A DNA stretch of 55,601 nucleotides from Emmonsiellopsis sp. PD_33 (lineage: Eukaryota > Ascomycota > Eurotiomycetes > Onygenales > Ajellomycetaceae), in the NCBI GenBank assembly GCA_032988165.1, contig JANTQF010000228.1:1-55601 (forward strand), written 5' to 3'. The notes under the pieces were generated by a model. The model was not told the origin of the DNA. It ran no database searches and saw nothing but the letters and a program-made list of their open reading frames with translations. A program made the translations under genes and the position numbers. Below, piece by piece: positions 24,011-36,860 of the stretch (positions are counted from its first letter, which is position 1; the number at the start of each line of letters is the position of its first letter).

Positions 24011-25204
24011 ATGCTGGACCCAGCACATCTCATGGCCCTCCTCCCGAGAGCAGAGGAGGAGGAGCCCGCCCCAGCCTGCGAGTCCGGCAACGAGTATAAT
24101 GGCCGTATGGGTCTGCGCATCTCCGCCGTTTTTGTGATCCTCATCGGCTCCTCCCTGGGCGCTCTGTTCCCCGTATGGGTGCGGCCCACCGGCGGCAATG
24201 CAAAGGGACGCATGGCTGTGCCGCCCTGGGCCTTCTTCATCGCCAAATACTTCGGCTCCGGCGTCATCGTGGCCACCGCGTTTATACACCTGCTTGCCCC
24301 TGCTGAGGAGGCCCTGAAGAACCCATGTCTGACGGGTGTGATTGTCGAGTATCCGTGGGTCGAGGGCATTATGCTGATGACCATTGTGCTGCTGTTTTTT
24401 ATCGAGCTGATGGTTATGCGGTTTGCCCATTTTGGCAGCGAGGAGATCGCCAAGGAGCTGGAGAGCGGAACTATATATTACGATCATGACCATGACCATG
24501 ATCATGGCCATTCTCATGGCCTCGTACAGACCCCCGACACAAAATCCGACTCCGCCCCCTCCATCCAGTCAAACCCCAAATCCCACCTCCCTGGCGAAGA
24601 CCACCTAGGCCACACGCGTGACCATCACCCCGCCTCCGCCTCCAACACAACCTCTGAAAAAACCGCCTCCGCCAACCCCCATCTGAACCATCACCACAGC
24701 CTAGTTGAAGACTACTCCGCCCAACTCACCAGCATTTTCATCCTTGAATTCGGCATTATCTTCCACAGCATCTTCATCGGCCTCACGCTCGCCGTGGCCG
24801 GCGAGGAATTCACTACCCTCTACGTCGTCCTCGCCTTCCACCAAACCTTTGAGGGACTAGGTCTCGGCGCCCGTCTTGCGGGTATCCGCTGGCCACCCTC
24901 CAAACGACTAACCCCTTACATCCTCGCAATTGCCTTCGGCCTATCCACGCCCATCGCCATCGCCATCGGCCTGGGGGTGCGCAATTCGTACCCGCCTGAA
25001 GGCCGCACCACGCTGATTGTTAACGGTGTGTTTGATTCCGTGTCCGGCGGGATATTAATATATACAGCATTGGTGGAGTTGATGGCGCATGAGTTTATGT
25101 TCAGCTCGTCGATGAAGAGGGCGCCGCTGAGTACGGTGCTGTCTGCATTTTTCTTGCTCTGTTTGGGCGCCGCACTGATGGCGTTGTTGGGGAAGTGGGC
25201 TTGA
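24011..25204 (+). CDS. ZIP-family zinc/iron transporter, single exon, 397 aa
   Basis: Plasma-membrane ZIP uptake transporter of the ZRT1/ZRT2 (fungal Zrf) type. Eight hydrophobic segments are visible. The metal-site helices are TM IV with F-H-S-I-F-I-G (His252, Ser253) and TM V with H-Q-T-F-E-G-L-G-L-G (277-286), both hallmarks of the family. Between TM III and TM IV is a long cytosolic loop with an Asp-His repeat (DHDHDHDHGHSHG, 158-170), more His pairs and Ser-rich sequence, the usual metal-sensing or regulatory loop. I chose the ATG at 24011 because the frame upstream has no ATG and is leader-like. Zinc is likely but iron cannot be excluded from sequence. A family member with an acidic N-terminus (four Glu) is typical of the ZrfA/B group. 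Confidence 0.93.
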   Translation: MLDPAHLMALLPRAEEEEPAPACESGNEYNGRMGLRISAVFVILIGSSLGALFPVWVRPTGGNAKGRMAVPPWAFFIAKYFGSGVIVATAFIHLLAPAEEALKNPCLTGVIVEYPWVEGIMLMTIVLLFFIELMVMRFAHFGSEEIAKELESGTIYYDHDHDHDHGHSHGLVQTPDTKSDSAPSIQSNPKSHLPGEDHLGHTRDHHPASASNTTSEKTASANPHLNHHHSLVEDYSAQLTSIFILEFGIIFHSIFIGLTLAVAGEEFTTLYVVLAFHQTFEGLGLGARLAGIRWPPSKRLTPYILAIAFGLSTPIAIAIGLGVRNSYPPEGRTTLIVNGVFDSVSGGILIYTALVELMAHEFMFSSSMKRAPLSTVLSAFFLLCLGAALMALLGKWA

Positions 25205-26130
25205 GTTACCCTGATTAATCTAACTGACACGACATTTTGGTTTTCGCTTACTTTTTTGGGCGTCCGGTTTATCTTTTTATCTTGTTACTGTTTTTGGGAT
25301 TAGGATATGATACGCCCTCTTTCGCGGATTATTTTTCGGTTTTGGGATTATTTAGCATCATATTTGGCTAGAAATTACGGCTATATACCACTTTTCTTTA
25401 TTCATTTCTTTCTCATAAGCAAGCTTCTTCTTCACTTCCCTCTCCCCCCTTCTTCTTCTTCTCTTTCATTTTTTTCTTGGCTGTGTGTTATGTGCGCGCA
25501 TATCTCAATTTTTTCCTGTTGGTTACGCAAACGCGCCCCCCTGAATACCCCTGACGGCACGCTGCCGTCGTTCCCTACCTTACCTGATCTATAGCCGACA
25601 TGTTATTACGCGTAGTGCGTATAATGCATGTATATACCCGTCTCGAGTCCATATGCGTTGTCCCGTTTTATTTCTTGCATTTTTTTTAATTGTCCTGGTT
25701 TGGAATGGAACATAGAGAGGTAGGGTCGAGTTTGGATGTGGTGGGTTGGGTTGGTTTCGGGTGTCTGCATCCTTAGCTAGGTACATAGTTACCGTTTTAG
25801 GCCTTTTTTTTTGGATAAAAACGAGGGAGGAGGGAAGAGGTGAGGATGAGAGAGTTGCGGATTACCCTTTCACCTGTAGGATTCCAGGGCTATCAGCTGG
25901 GTAACTATATGAATCGGCATCATAAATAACAAATCCCCATTCTTTCTCACTCGTTAAAGGAAATAAGAAAATTACAATCTCCTAATACATAACTCATTGC
26001 GGCATTATTTGCATGGGAAATACCAGCATGGGAAATACCATTCCATCTCAATCCGGACCCCCATCCTATCTGCATTACATTCGCCATCCCAAATTCCCAC
26101 CACTTAGACCATTACCACCAACAAACCCCA
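25205..26130. other. Intergenic between convergent genes
   Basis: T-rich 3' region of the ZIP gene and 3' region of the minus-strand VIT-VWA gene. A run of nine T lies near 25806. No gene seen. Confidence 0.5.
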
Positions 26131-29100
26131 TTACCTGCTCTCATCTGATATCCCATTATCTATACTCTCTGGATACATCTGCACATCCAGATCATCCCCA
26201 CCCTCCTGCTCACATGACTCATCCTCATCCCCATCCACACCCACACCCTTCAGCCTCCCCCTCGCCACTTCTTCCAACGTCTCAGCCACCAACTCCCTAT
26301 CCTTCACCCATTCCGGCTGGGACGCAAAAAGCTCCGTATCACACAGCGACACCATCTCCCGGAACACAATAGCGAACCACGCGCGCGCCTTGCGGACCAC
26401 AAGCTCCCAGAGTCCGGAGGATTCCGGATACTGTGTTTGGATGTAGGTTATGGCAAGGATGGTGTCGAAGAGGGCTGGTTGGATGGTGCCTTGAACCAAT
26501 GCCTGATTGGCCTCGGAGGCATCTGCAGTCGCAGCCGTGGTTGGTTGGATGATAAATTTCCGTTCGCTTTCGAAGGAAAATATGCTCAGGGTTAGTGTGC
26601 TGCTGATATACATTTGAGCTACGTTGGGGTTGATGAGTTTCTGAGCCATCTTCTGGTAGACGTCCCGTTTGAAGGCTTGGACGAGCCTCTGCTCTGTTAT
26701 TGTGTTTAAACCCGTGAGTTCAAATCCTCCGATCGCCGTTTGCACGCTAATTATGTCTGTGAGAGAGCACTTCTCGCCCCCGGGCGGGATCGTGAACAGT
26801 GATGCGGATCTCTGGCTGCCGAACCCGCCAGAGGGGAGTGAGGACATGTCAGAAAAAGGATGACGGAAGAACATCGCCTGAGGCCGAGTATCGGGCATTG
26901 ATTTAGGCCCCGCCGGTCCAAAGGTCACTGCCTGCACGGACTCGATGGGCTGGTCTTGCTTCTCAGAGCGCTCGATCACAGCCGAGCTGGGGCTATCACT
27001 TGCTGAATTATTATTTCTCTGCTCGCCAATGTATTTGTCATTTGCGTACCAGGAGGCTAAATATATTTAGTGATGTCCGGAAAATAAGTAACCTAAGCCC
27101 AGAAGCCACTAAGTATAGGGCTATACATACAGCGTAAAGGCTTCGATAATTGTGGTCCGGGTCCGGAAAGTTCCCCCGGTCCGCCAAATGCGCAATTTCT
27201 AGATCCCCCCCTTCTGGTATCTCGAATAAATTGGTATCCGCTGTCAAATGAGACAAATTTTAGTTTTCCGCTTCAACATATGTTCGGTATTGCCAGGGCA
27301 GGCCATTTAGTAACTGAACCGATGAATATGATAGTACTTACTCTTGACGATCCTTTGTCATAAATATCTCGCCGCTTTCATTGTGAGGAGCCGCCGGGGG
27401 AGGTGGATGAGGCGAGCCATGGTAGGTGCCGCCAGACTGAGTCTGGTATGTTGAAGCCGGGGAAATAGACTGCTGATAAGACACGGAAGGTGCTGCGCCC
27501 CCAAAAGACATGGTAGGTGCCGCGGGAGAACTGATGTTATTGGACAGGCCGTAGGGATTTCTCGGCTTCATCAAACCAGAAGATTCGACTAGTTGCGCCT
27601 TATACAAAGAGATTTCGTTTCTTTTCTGGCTGGTTTTGTCCACAGCAATAAAACTTGTCCACTTGCCGGTAATAGACCACTGCTGGCCTAGGTTTTGGGC
27701 CTGGGTTTGCACTGCGCTTTGGAATTGACTGGAATAATTGTTTTGATACTCATCGTATTGCTTCGAATGTAGCCAGCTCTGACCTGTCTCAAGGTCATTC
27801 ATTAGTGCTTTGGCGGCGAGATAATGTACACTGGGCCGCTCTCCTGCCATTTCGTCGATAGGGAGCTCGGCGGTTACGGACTCCCCCTTAGGCAATATAG
27901 TCCCTTCTACCGTAATTGATCTGGGAAGAACATAGCCTTCGGTATTGATGAATAAAAATATGGAAAATTGGTTGAAGGGGTGTAGTGCCGGTATTTTATA
28001 AGGTGCCTGTATACAAGGAGGGCGAAGAGTTGCCAGGTCGCTCATAGTTGCTGTCGGTAATGGGGGCAACACTTCATTCCCAAACTTGAGCTGACATTGC
28101 CATCGATGAGGGGTTAAGGCACCCTTTAGCATTCGTATCACCCTTTCTTGCCACGCGCCAGCAGCGTCGACAGCAACAACCTCGGAGAACCCCCCTCCTT
28201 GCTGCCCTATACCCTCAACTAGTCGATGGGAGACCTGGTCGCCAATTCCCAGCGCGAAAAATCGGACACGCTCTGCTGTCCCGGTCCTGGTTGCCCGCAC
28301 ATAATTGATCGTTTCTTCTGTGTTCCACACCTCACCATCTGTCAGAACAATTATTTCCGTTGTATTTTCTGGACCTTCCCATCGTTGACGAACAGTGGCT
28401 TCTAAAGCAGGTAAAAGTTCTGTTCCGCCCATATTTGCATCCAACGATTCCACAAAATTGTTGGCAAGGCTCATTGTCTCTTGGTTGTATTCTTGCGAAT
28501 TTGGCCACAGGAGTGAATGGGACCAGCCAAAAGAGCATATATTAAATAAACAGCCGATGGGGAGGCTTCTGAGAAATACTCGTAAGGCGTTCCGAAGGGC
28601 TTGCACCTTATCAAGCATGGACCCGGACCGATCAACCAAGAAAATAATTTCTCCTTTGAAGGTATCCGGTGAGAAATGTCCTTTGAAAAGATCCTGTGGA
28701 GTGATCGTCAGCATCATCGCAGCGCGGTTGGGGATGCCGGGCTGGTGCTCGATAACAGCGCGCGAGCTAAGCGAATCATGTCCTTGAAGGGACAATTGGA
28801 GAACGAGATCCTTCCCCAGGACCTTTTCATGATCGGAAAGGCTGACCCGAGCCTTGGATGGATCGAAATTAGACGCGGAAGCCCCAGCTGCTAATTTTTT
28901 GAATGAGTTGTGGATCTCGGCACCGATTTCGACAGACACAGCGTGAGTCCGACTTTCAATTTTTTTGATCGGGGCCGGCATAGACACATGGATGTCGATT
29001 TTCAGTCCATTTTCGCTTACACTAGCAGGGCCAGATGCTGGCTGAAAGGCGAGGTTTGACGGCGAACCGTATCGTGGTGCAATGGAACTTGGGATGGTAA

Positions 29101-29692
29101 CGAGTATCCCTCCAGTCGTCAGGTCTGCTTTGGCCAGGCTGATATATACTATCTCGACTTTCACAGTGGTCTGTGGTGGGATATTGCCAATCTTTGTCTC
29201 GAAAATCTCGGGCGTGTGCTCTTCAAGCAATGCAGCGACTTTCTGTTGCTTCACAGCCTGCTTGAATTCTTGTTGTGCAACCTCTTTTGGCTTGACGATT
29301 CCTTCGAGAACTCTATCATTGCCAATCCAACAGCGGAATGAAATCACGGCAGAGCCATCGTAGAGCGGAAATGTATACAGAGCTTCGAGGATAGGCTGAT
29401 CTGTGAAATTTGAAAACTTCTGTACCAGTCTGGACGACACGATGGGTCCTTCAATAGTGACATTCAGCATCACATCAAGGAGTGGGAGGCATTTGCTCGT
29501 TCCGTTGTAAACAGGGAACGATGCGTAGGGGACGCCCGGAGGGGTGACCCGAGCCACATGGGCCCTATATTGATCGGAGCCCAGAGGATCCAGGTGATGC
29601 TCTGGCTGTGGTCCCAGATCAATGACCAGCCCTGAAGGGAGCCGCTCTATGGCTCTTGTTGCCATTACTCCTGAAATGTTATAGGCAGACAT
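26131..29692 (-). CDS. VIT and von Willebrand A domain protein, 3 exons, 1128 aa
   Basis: Exons 29692-27342, 27240-27131 and 27056-26131. Introns have GTAAGT..GACAG (101 bp) and GTATGT..TTTAG (74 bp) borders, and only this choice of frame for the short middle exon keeps the last exon open. The VIT domain (about 30-185) has the Y-T-F-P-L-Y-D and P-K-E-V-A-Q-Q-E-F motifs of inter-alpha-trypsin inhibitor heavy chains and VWA5A. The VWA domain (about 345-520) has an intact metal-ion-dependent adhesion site: D354-R-S-G-S358, Thr424 (G-G-T-E) and Asp452 (L-T-D-G-E). A Pro/Ser/Gly/Gln-rich linker follows, then a C-terminal helical domain with a W-x-L-V-x-K-A-R-A-W-F motif. No signal peptide, so probably intracellular, as in fungal and PARP4-like VIT-VWA proteins. 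Function unknown. It is divergent from the Helo-like gene at 30156. Confidence 0.9.
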
Positions 29693-30155
<463 letters not shown>

Positions 30156-32679
30156 ATGACATCGCCGGTCTCCATCGGAGACGCCATCCTCCTCTCCAAG
30201 ATCGCCTTTCGTCTGGGACAGGCCTTTACCACGGGCCGTAGGTCAGCACCAGCCGAGTTCCAGGAGGTCCAAAACCAGCTATATGCATTGAGCAAGGCGT
30301 TGCAGTTCCTGCAGACTCATCGGTTGGATACATCCAAGTCCGAGGATGACCCTATTACGGGCGCCCAAGATGCTGGGAAAAGACCGGATGTCGACGAGAA
30401 TGCGCATCTCGCACTGATGGTCAACAACTGCCGCTCGACTCTCGTCCACCTAGAGTCGCTGGTTGACAAGTACACAGTTATCGCGGACGACGGCGGGGAA
30501 TCCAGCAAGTCGAGGAGATGGCGGGCAGAGATCCTGACCAACTGGAAGAAAATCCAGTGGACCACCGAGGGCGGAGATCTGGCTAAGCTGAGGAGCAATC
30601 TTGACACGCAGATTAATTCGATCAACCTCAGTGTTTCTGCATTGAACAGGTCAGGCGGGTTTTCTTTCTTTTCATATATTGAAATTGTGAAGTTGTTAGC
30701 GATGTGTTTGGAGGATTGCCGCTAACGAAGAGAAATCTTTCTGGCATATCCAGCTCCTCAACACAACGCATCGAGGATCGGGTCAATGCCATCCATAACA
30801 TGCTGGATGAGGTCCATCAGTGGTTTACAAAGAATGTAAAGCAGACAAAACCGGTTCCTACAGCGCCTGAACAAAACTCCGGCCTCGAAGAACAGGATCC
30901 TCCCCTGACATTTTCCGTCTCTATCGAGCAAGCAGATGGCTGGAATCCTCTCTTGATATGCCCGAGGGCCTCCTTTAAAGCTGGGTGGCTTGATGAGACT
31001 GGACTCTCCGTAACCCCGGGCTTATTACAATGCCACTGCCAGAGAAATGATCCTAGTCATCATGTCCAGCTTCAGTTTTCACGTATCCATACCCCTCTCC
31101 CCGCCGAATCCGGATTCATCTGGATTGATATAACTAATTAGTATATAATACTCCAGTATGCCCAATAAGCCTTTTAATCCGACGAGCCAGCAAGCCTCAG
31201 ATATGGCAACTGTCCGTTGTTCCTCCAAACACAAGCGAGGTGATTACTCTGCTGCTAAAGGGGATCCCTGGCGCAAGTGAGTGCTATCCCACAAGATTAT
31301 CAGATTCTCTGGGCTAACATGTAGGGAACAAAGAACTCTATGACTTTGAACAAGAAACGAATAATGCTGCCTTTCTCCTCGCCCGGCAATACCTACGACT
31401 TGGCCTCAGTTCCATGTTGGCGTATCGTGCTCAGGATGCAAACTCACGGCCAGTCTATTCTGTTCTCAACTCAGCAAGGTTCGTTCAATCCCCCTCTCCT
31501 CTTCGTAAGAAGCAATCAAATCTGATTATTCTATTATATAGCAAAACCAGTCACCTCGTCAACCAGATTTCTGGAGTAACTTTCAAAGCAAATAATCATA
31601 AATTTGACCTTGCTGCTCTCGGAGATCTTAAGCTGCTACATTATAAGACATTTCAAATCGAGGATCTCAAAAGCCTATCTACCCGCGTACCTACCGAGTA
31701 TAATTACCAAAACGTCGCAGAACTGATACTCGAGCCGGCTATGCAGGGGGCGCTGTTCTCCGATGCAGGCCCAGCCCGTTATATTGTAAAATGTACGTCC
31801 CAAGACCATCTAGAAGGCATTTTATTAATAACAACTTCGCAGTTGACCGTAACACGCAAATTGATTACGGGAATGTTGAAAATACAGTCTCATTATCAAA
31901 AGCTCACTGTGTGGCTGAATACGACAACGCTGAACCGAATAATAATATTTATATGGACGTTGGTGTCGAGTTTTCCACCCATACAAGTAAGTACTTCTCC
32001 TTTTGATAGCCCTATTATAAATGATGTACGACAAAACATACTGATGGCATACTTAGCGGCTGCGCAGTTCCTCGAAAGTCTTCTCTCGATGCAATATGAG
32101 CTAACAGTATATTCTTTACGACTACCCCGGCCATCCGAAAAGGTTTTATTCCAGGTGTATGTGTGATAAAATTTTGATATATAGGCCCTTTTTGAATTCC
32201 TCAAGCTTATTTGACCTATAGAGACACTCCTGAAGTGATGGTTCAGCACTATCGTCTATCTAACGCGACTATAACTCTTTTCTTCGATTCGTCTGAAAAC
32301 GCCTATCGCATTCTCTTCCGAAATGAACGTGGATCACACTATATCAGCATTGGACGTATGTATTAAGGAGTTTTGCCCTCTGGACGGATTATACTGACAG
32401 AAATTAGTTCCACAAGCCTTCTTCCAAGAGCTAAAATGGCGACCAGGAATGGCCATAAACCTGGGCTATCCCACATACTTTGTCCGAATGGACGACGAAA
32501 TAGGTGCCATGATAGAAGAACGACCCTCAGGCATTACCCTTCTGATATTTTCTGATGAAGAAGGTAAGTATTACATTTAGTGGATATTTTTGATTGGGAC
32601 CATTTCAATATCTAACCCGATTTCTGCAGCACAACAACTACTATATGTGCTCCTCCAGTCGGTCGCTGATGGTGTCTAA
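30156..32679 (+). CDS. Helo-like/STAND-type N-terminal domain protein, 10 exons, 643 aa
   Basis: Exons 30156-30649, 30754-31082, 31157-31276, 31325-31478, 31542-31792, 31843-31986, 32057-32156, 32222-32355, 32408-32563, 32630-32679. All nine introns are GT..AG, 48-104 bp, and every phase closes. Residues 1-190 are all-helical: S-V-S-I-G-D-A-I-L-L-S-K-I-A-F, then P-A-E-F-Q-E-V-Q-N-Q-L-Y-A-L-S-K-A-L, then heptad-like Leu/Ile to a coiled coil. This is the pattern of the fungal N-terminal domain of STAND proteins (Helo-like group), related to HeLo cell-death domains. No NACHT or NB-ARC P-loop follows. The remaining 450 residues look mixed or beta-rich (P-Q-I-W-Q-L-S-V-V-P-P, T-L-F-F-D-S-S-E-N-A) and I do not recognise them. 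It is divergent from the VIT-VWA gene, which may be a functional partner (inference). Confidence 0.82.
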
Positions 32680-34380
32680 TCAGCCACACGATGGTCTGTG
32701 TCAAACGCCCACCGGAGGGATCCTCCGCGCCTCACTGATGGGGGGTCAATTCTCCTCTTGTATATTGAATATTTACCAGGAAGGAATATATGTACTCCAG
32801 TAATTACCGTTGGAATACCGAGAGATAGTTCTCTGAATATGTATGACATCGGCCTACTATTGAGCACTAAGCCCTCCAAAGATCTACTACACGTACGGTC
32901 ATCGGAATTTTCAGATTGCCATAGACAATTCTCACACGGCTTGGAATAAAAAAAGGGCCCTTTCAGCCATCTCTTTGTTTCAGGGCGTGAATGAACATTG
33001 ACAGGCACATCCCCCCCCCCCTGGCACAGCCTGAATGGATAAGCATTTCGAGCCAGCAACCCCAAACTGGTTCCCCTTGACATCATCCCAAGCAGCGCCA
33101 TCGATTCCTCTGCTTCGGGCATAAGGATGCGGTTACCATAATCTTCCGGCGAGATCGAGGTTCATTTTATATGATATGATCGGTCCTCAACTTTGAGAGT
33201 GGTGTCGAATAATGAACTGACCGGATAATGTTCTTCAATGTCCCCGGAGCTTCGACCGCTAGGGGTTCGAAACATTCCGGAACGTTCCTTGCAGATTCAT
33301 GAAAGTTGACCGGCGTTTCATCGAATCGCAGGCAAAAGATGGACCCAATTCAACCGGGATCGGCAACGCTAACTAAACCTCATATTTACCCGTTGAGATT
33401 CAACGGCCCGACAGCTTATTTCGTCGGAGAGGAGGTGGGCCGATGTCATCAACTTTCTGTCTGTCCCATTGATTACGAGCACAAAAACGGGGTGACGGCA
33501 ACATGTTTCTGCTGGCCCACATGGACGGATTCCAATTCAATTTGAGACATACGGGGCTGGCTTCATTTATCCTTGCTGGGAATGCAGCGATTCTCTCCTT
33601 CTACAATCCCAGAGCAAAGGCTTCGAGTGCTCTCCAATGTACTACTCGCAACGGCATTTGATATCGGTATGTAACTATTATTTATATTGCGGTCGTATTT
33701 CCGTATCAAGTGAGGAATCCTTGTTAAAACAACCAGTCCACATGCCAGCCCCCTTTTGTAATATGGTTTCTAACGAGCCAGCTTCACAGAGAGAGTTAGG
33801 ATATGTCCAAGCAAAAAACGAACCGAATGGTACTTACTGTATTCAACGACAAGCCGTGAGAGGAACAACTCTGTCCTCTCATTTCTCACGGCCTGGCTAG
33901 ACTCTAGCTAATTATGGGATCAGAAACACCAGCCTCGGTCTTTGACACACTCGCCCTCCAAAGACGGGGCCGCCATGCATGCATCGGCCTTTACCCCGGA
34001 AGTCCATATGGAACCCGTCTTCTCCACAAGACTCCGCCCATCAGCCTTCTTGAATACTGCAAGGATCGGACGGCTTGGATGCGGGGAAGCCCCTTTTACC
34101 GGCGCTACGCTGCCGATCACACGTCCACTCCCTGCCAAATCATTGGCGCAAAGCGTACCATCCTTGCTCTCTAGATCGCCGTGTTTAGATCATATTCGTC
34201 AAACTCCCTCGAGACCATACGATCTTCTGCAATAACCCCACCAAAAGAACACATTCGAGTGTTTCCAAACACCTTCTTTGCCTAAAACTAATCCTTTTTC
34301 GGCAAATTAATGTACGCTATATTCTTCCAATTCGTCAGAAACAAACCTCCCGGAACCCTGGACCTGACTCCCCGGATGTT
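32680..34380. other. Intergenic with coding-like scraps, upstream of the xylanase
   Basis: No complete gene. Frames around 33342-33545 and 33529-33664 read like protein, with clustered Cys, Trp and Tyr and a possible donor GTATGT at 33666, but I cannot join them or name them. Candidate control sites for the xylanase are GGCTAG at 33895-33900 (fits the XlnR core GGCTAR), GCGGGG at 34081-34086 and CCCCGG at 34370-34375 (both fit the CreA SYGGRG core). Confidence 0.4.
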
Positions 34381-34388
34381 TATAAAAA
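34381..34388 (+). promoter_or_regulatory. TATA box of the xylanase gene
   Basis: TATAAAAA, 95 bp before the ATG at 34476 with a pyrimidine-rich leader between. Confidence 0.75.
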
Positions 34389-34475
34389 GAGGGTGCCCAT
34401 CCTCCTTGGAGATGATTTTCTCTAACCACCACTTTGCAATTGTCATATCCCCCTTACCTTCTTGTCATTTCTAAG

Positions 34476-35829
34476 ATGCATTCGGTTTCTCTTCTTGCGC
34501 TGGCCGCGCCCCTGGCGTTCGCCCTCCCATCAGGCTCCCTTCAGTCCCGCCAGGGTCTCGAGAGCATCAACGAGAAATTCGTCGCCCACGACAAGCTATA
34601 CTTCGGCACCTGCGCGGACCAGAACTTGCTGAGCAATGAGCAAAATATTGCCGTCATCCAGACTGCTTTTGGTGCCATCACCCCAGAGAATAGCATGAAA
34701 TGGCAATCGATCCAGCGTAAGTGGCTAATCACGAGAAGTTGGTCCATACCGTCTGTTAACTGTAAACTTCCAGCTTCCCAGGGCCAGTTCAATTGGGACG
34801 GAGCCGATTTCCTGATGGACTGGGCTGAGGCCAACAACAAACTCGTTCGCGGACACACCCTTGTGTGGCACTCGCAACTCGCCGATTGGGTCAACGGCGT
34901 AACGGATCCCGCTGCCCTGACGGAGGTTATCCAAACTCATGTTGCGGAGGTTATGGGACGATACAAGGGCAAAATTTATGCCTGGGTTAGCAGCCACACC
35001 CCAGTAGTCAGATATGAACGCCTGGCAATTAACAGCATATAAATAGGACGTCGTGAACGAGATGTTCAACGAGGACGGAACCATCCGTCAATCCGTCTTC
35101 TCCAACGTCCTCGGTGAGGACTTTGTCCGCATTGCCTTCGAGGCTGCCCGTGCTGCCGATCCCGATGCCAAGTTGTATATCAACGACTACAAGTAGGTTT
35201 TTGTGGATTCTTGGTTTTCCCCTGTAAAGGAATTATGCTAATTAAGCTACTTCCACAGTCTTGACAGCGCCGACGGCGGGAAGACCCAGGGCATAATCAA
35301 CTACGTCAATAAGTGGGTTGAGGCCGGTGTCCCCATTGACGGTATTGGAACCCAAGTCCACATCACGTACGTTTCCTCGACCCCTTCGTCTCTAAGAAGA
35401 GCGAGCATAACTAATCTCCCTAAACAGTGGAGGCATGGGCAGCGCTATCCCCGGTGCCGTCAAGGCTCTCGCTGGAGCCAACGTTGCCGAAGTCGCCATC
35501 ACCGAGCTCGATATTGCGGGTGCCCCCGCCGAGGACTATATCGCGGTAGGTCGCCAGTCCACAGAAACCACATACACTTGCGCTGGTGGATATACTAACC
35601 CCCCGTTCTTCTAGTCTGTCGACGCCTGTGTCCAGGAACCTAAGTGTGTCGGTGTGAGCGTCTGGGGCGTCCGTGATACGGTAAGATATCCCGGCCGGAG
35701 AGATCTAGGTTGATGGCTTCGTGGCTAATTCACCTGTAGGACTCGTGGAGAGCGGACACGCAGCCTCTCCTTTTCGACGACAGCTACCAGCCCAAGGACG
35801 CATACAACCAGCTTATTGCCAGCCTGTAA
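34476..35829 (+). CDS. Secreted endo-1,4-beta-xylanase, GH10, 7 exons, 326 aa
   Basis: Cleaves internal beta-1,4 bonds of xylan with retention of configuration; secreted. Exons 34476-34716, 34774-34985, 35047-35192, 35259-35366, 35428-35545, 35615-35680, 35740-35829, all introns GT..AG and phases consistent. The N-terminus is a signal peptide (L-L-A-L-A-A-P-L-A-F-A, cut near residue 17) and a short propeptide ending in S-R-Q. The catalytic domain starts around G-L-E-S-I. The acid/base is Glu156 in W-D-V-V-N-E and the nucleophile is Glu262 in I-T-E-L-D-I-A. W-H-S-Q and the C-terminal W-G-V-R-D-T-D-S-W-R are further GH10 markers. Two Cys (in D-A-C-V-Q-E-P-K-C) form the usual disulfide. No cellulose-binding module. 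The gene probably responds to xylose through XlnR and glucose through CreA (family knowledge; candidate sites upstream). Confidence 0.96.
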
Positions 35830-36548
35830 GGGTCATAATACTGGTTAATTGAATACTGGGGCCCTAGAACGCCTTACTGTGCCGTGGTGAGGAATTGATA
35901 CCAGTTGTAGAGCTGAATCGCACCACGGGACGGTAATGGTCGGCTGATAGCGGTATATTTTGAAGAAAGGAATGTCTATTGCCTGGATGCAAGATAACGC
36001 GCGTGTTTTTTCTTTTATTCCCTTATTTACCTGTACATACAAATTTTCAACGTTGGACATATGGGAACTTACCCCTTCTCTAACACCGCATTTTTCTTTA
36101 CCTCATTCCTCACACCGGAATATCAAAATGGCTAGTTAAGTAATCCGCCCCAGTAGCTAATTCCTCAACAAAGCTGTCGTGGAGGAACACTTGCTACGCC
36201 GCATTGCAAGGAAAGTTGAAACATTCTAAACGAGACATCCCCTACCTCCGAATCACGAGCGTCCCCGCCGCGTCCTGACACTCCCCTGATCATGCAGAAT
36301 ATGCCTAATATCGAAAATAATGACACCATGAAAACAGTCATGCACCAGTATCTTGGAGGAGCCAATCCAGGAGGCAGGGGAATTATCCGTTATGAATCAT
36401 TAAAATTTTAATTTCCTCCATTTCCCCTCTCTTATAAAGAGAAAGATATGAGCCACAGAACTCTTCATACATACTGTTAACAGCCTCAGTATTTAGGCTT
36501 CGGCATATAGCATGATTGCTCCTGAGTAGCTTACTGGAATTTCTCTGG
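35830..36548. other. Intergenic, no gene seen
   Basis: 3' region of the xylanase and of the helicase remnant. AT-rich around 36400, no motif. Confidence 0.5.
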
Positions 36549-36860
36549 TCATTTTATTGCAAATTGTGTATTCTTCACTCCTATTGAAGGAGTTCTTCTG
36601 TGATAGAATCCAGATCCGCTGCTCTGTTTCTGGCCAATTCGGTTCAAGCGACCAATGGTTCGTAGTAAGGTGTTGCAGTTAGCAGACATTTCTACAATAA
36701 CCATGTTGGCCAGACGCGGATGAAGGTTAAGGCCGGTTGACCCGGTTTGGAAGCTGAAGACTAAGATCTTTTTCATGCTTGTATCCTTGTTAAACTCGTG
36801 TACAATATCACCTCTTATGAAGTTGAATACCGTGCCATCGTGAGGTCATGAGGGTATTAG

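Noticed and set aside
26700..26730. GTTCAAATCC resembling a tRNA B box
   Set aside because: It lies inside the VIT-VWA coding exon and its flanks do not pair.
34434..35042. Unspliced reading of the xylanase first part with an upstream start
   Set aside because: The upstream start is not ATG and the frame reads through an intron; the ATG at 34476 gives a proper signal peptide.
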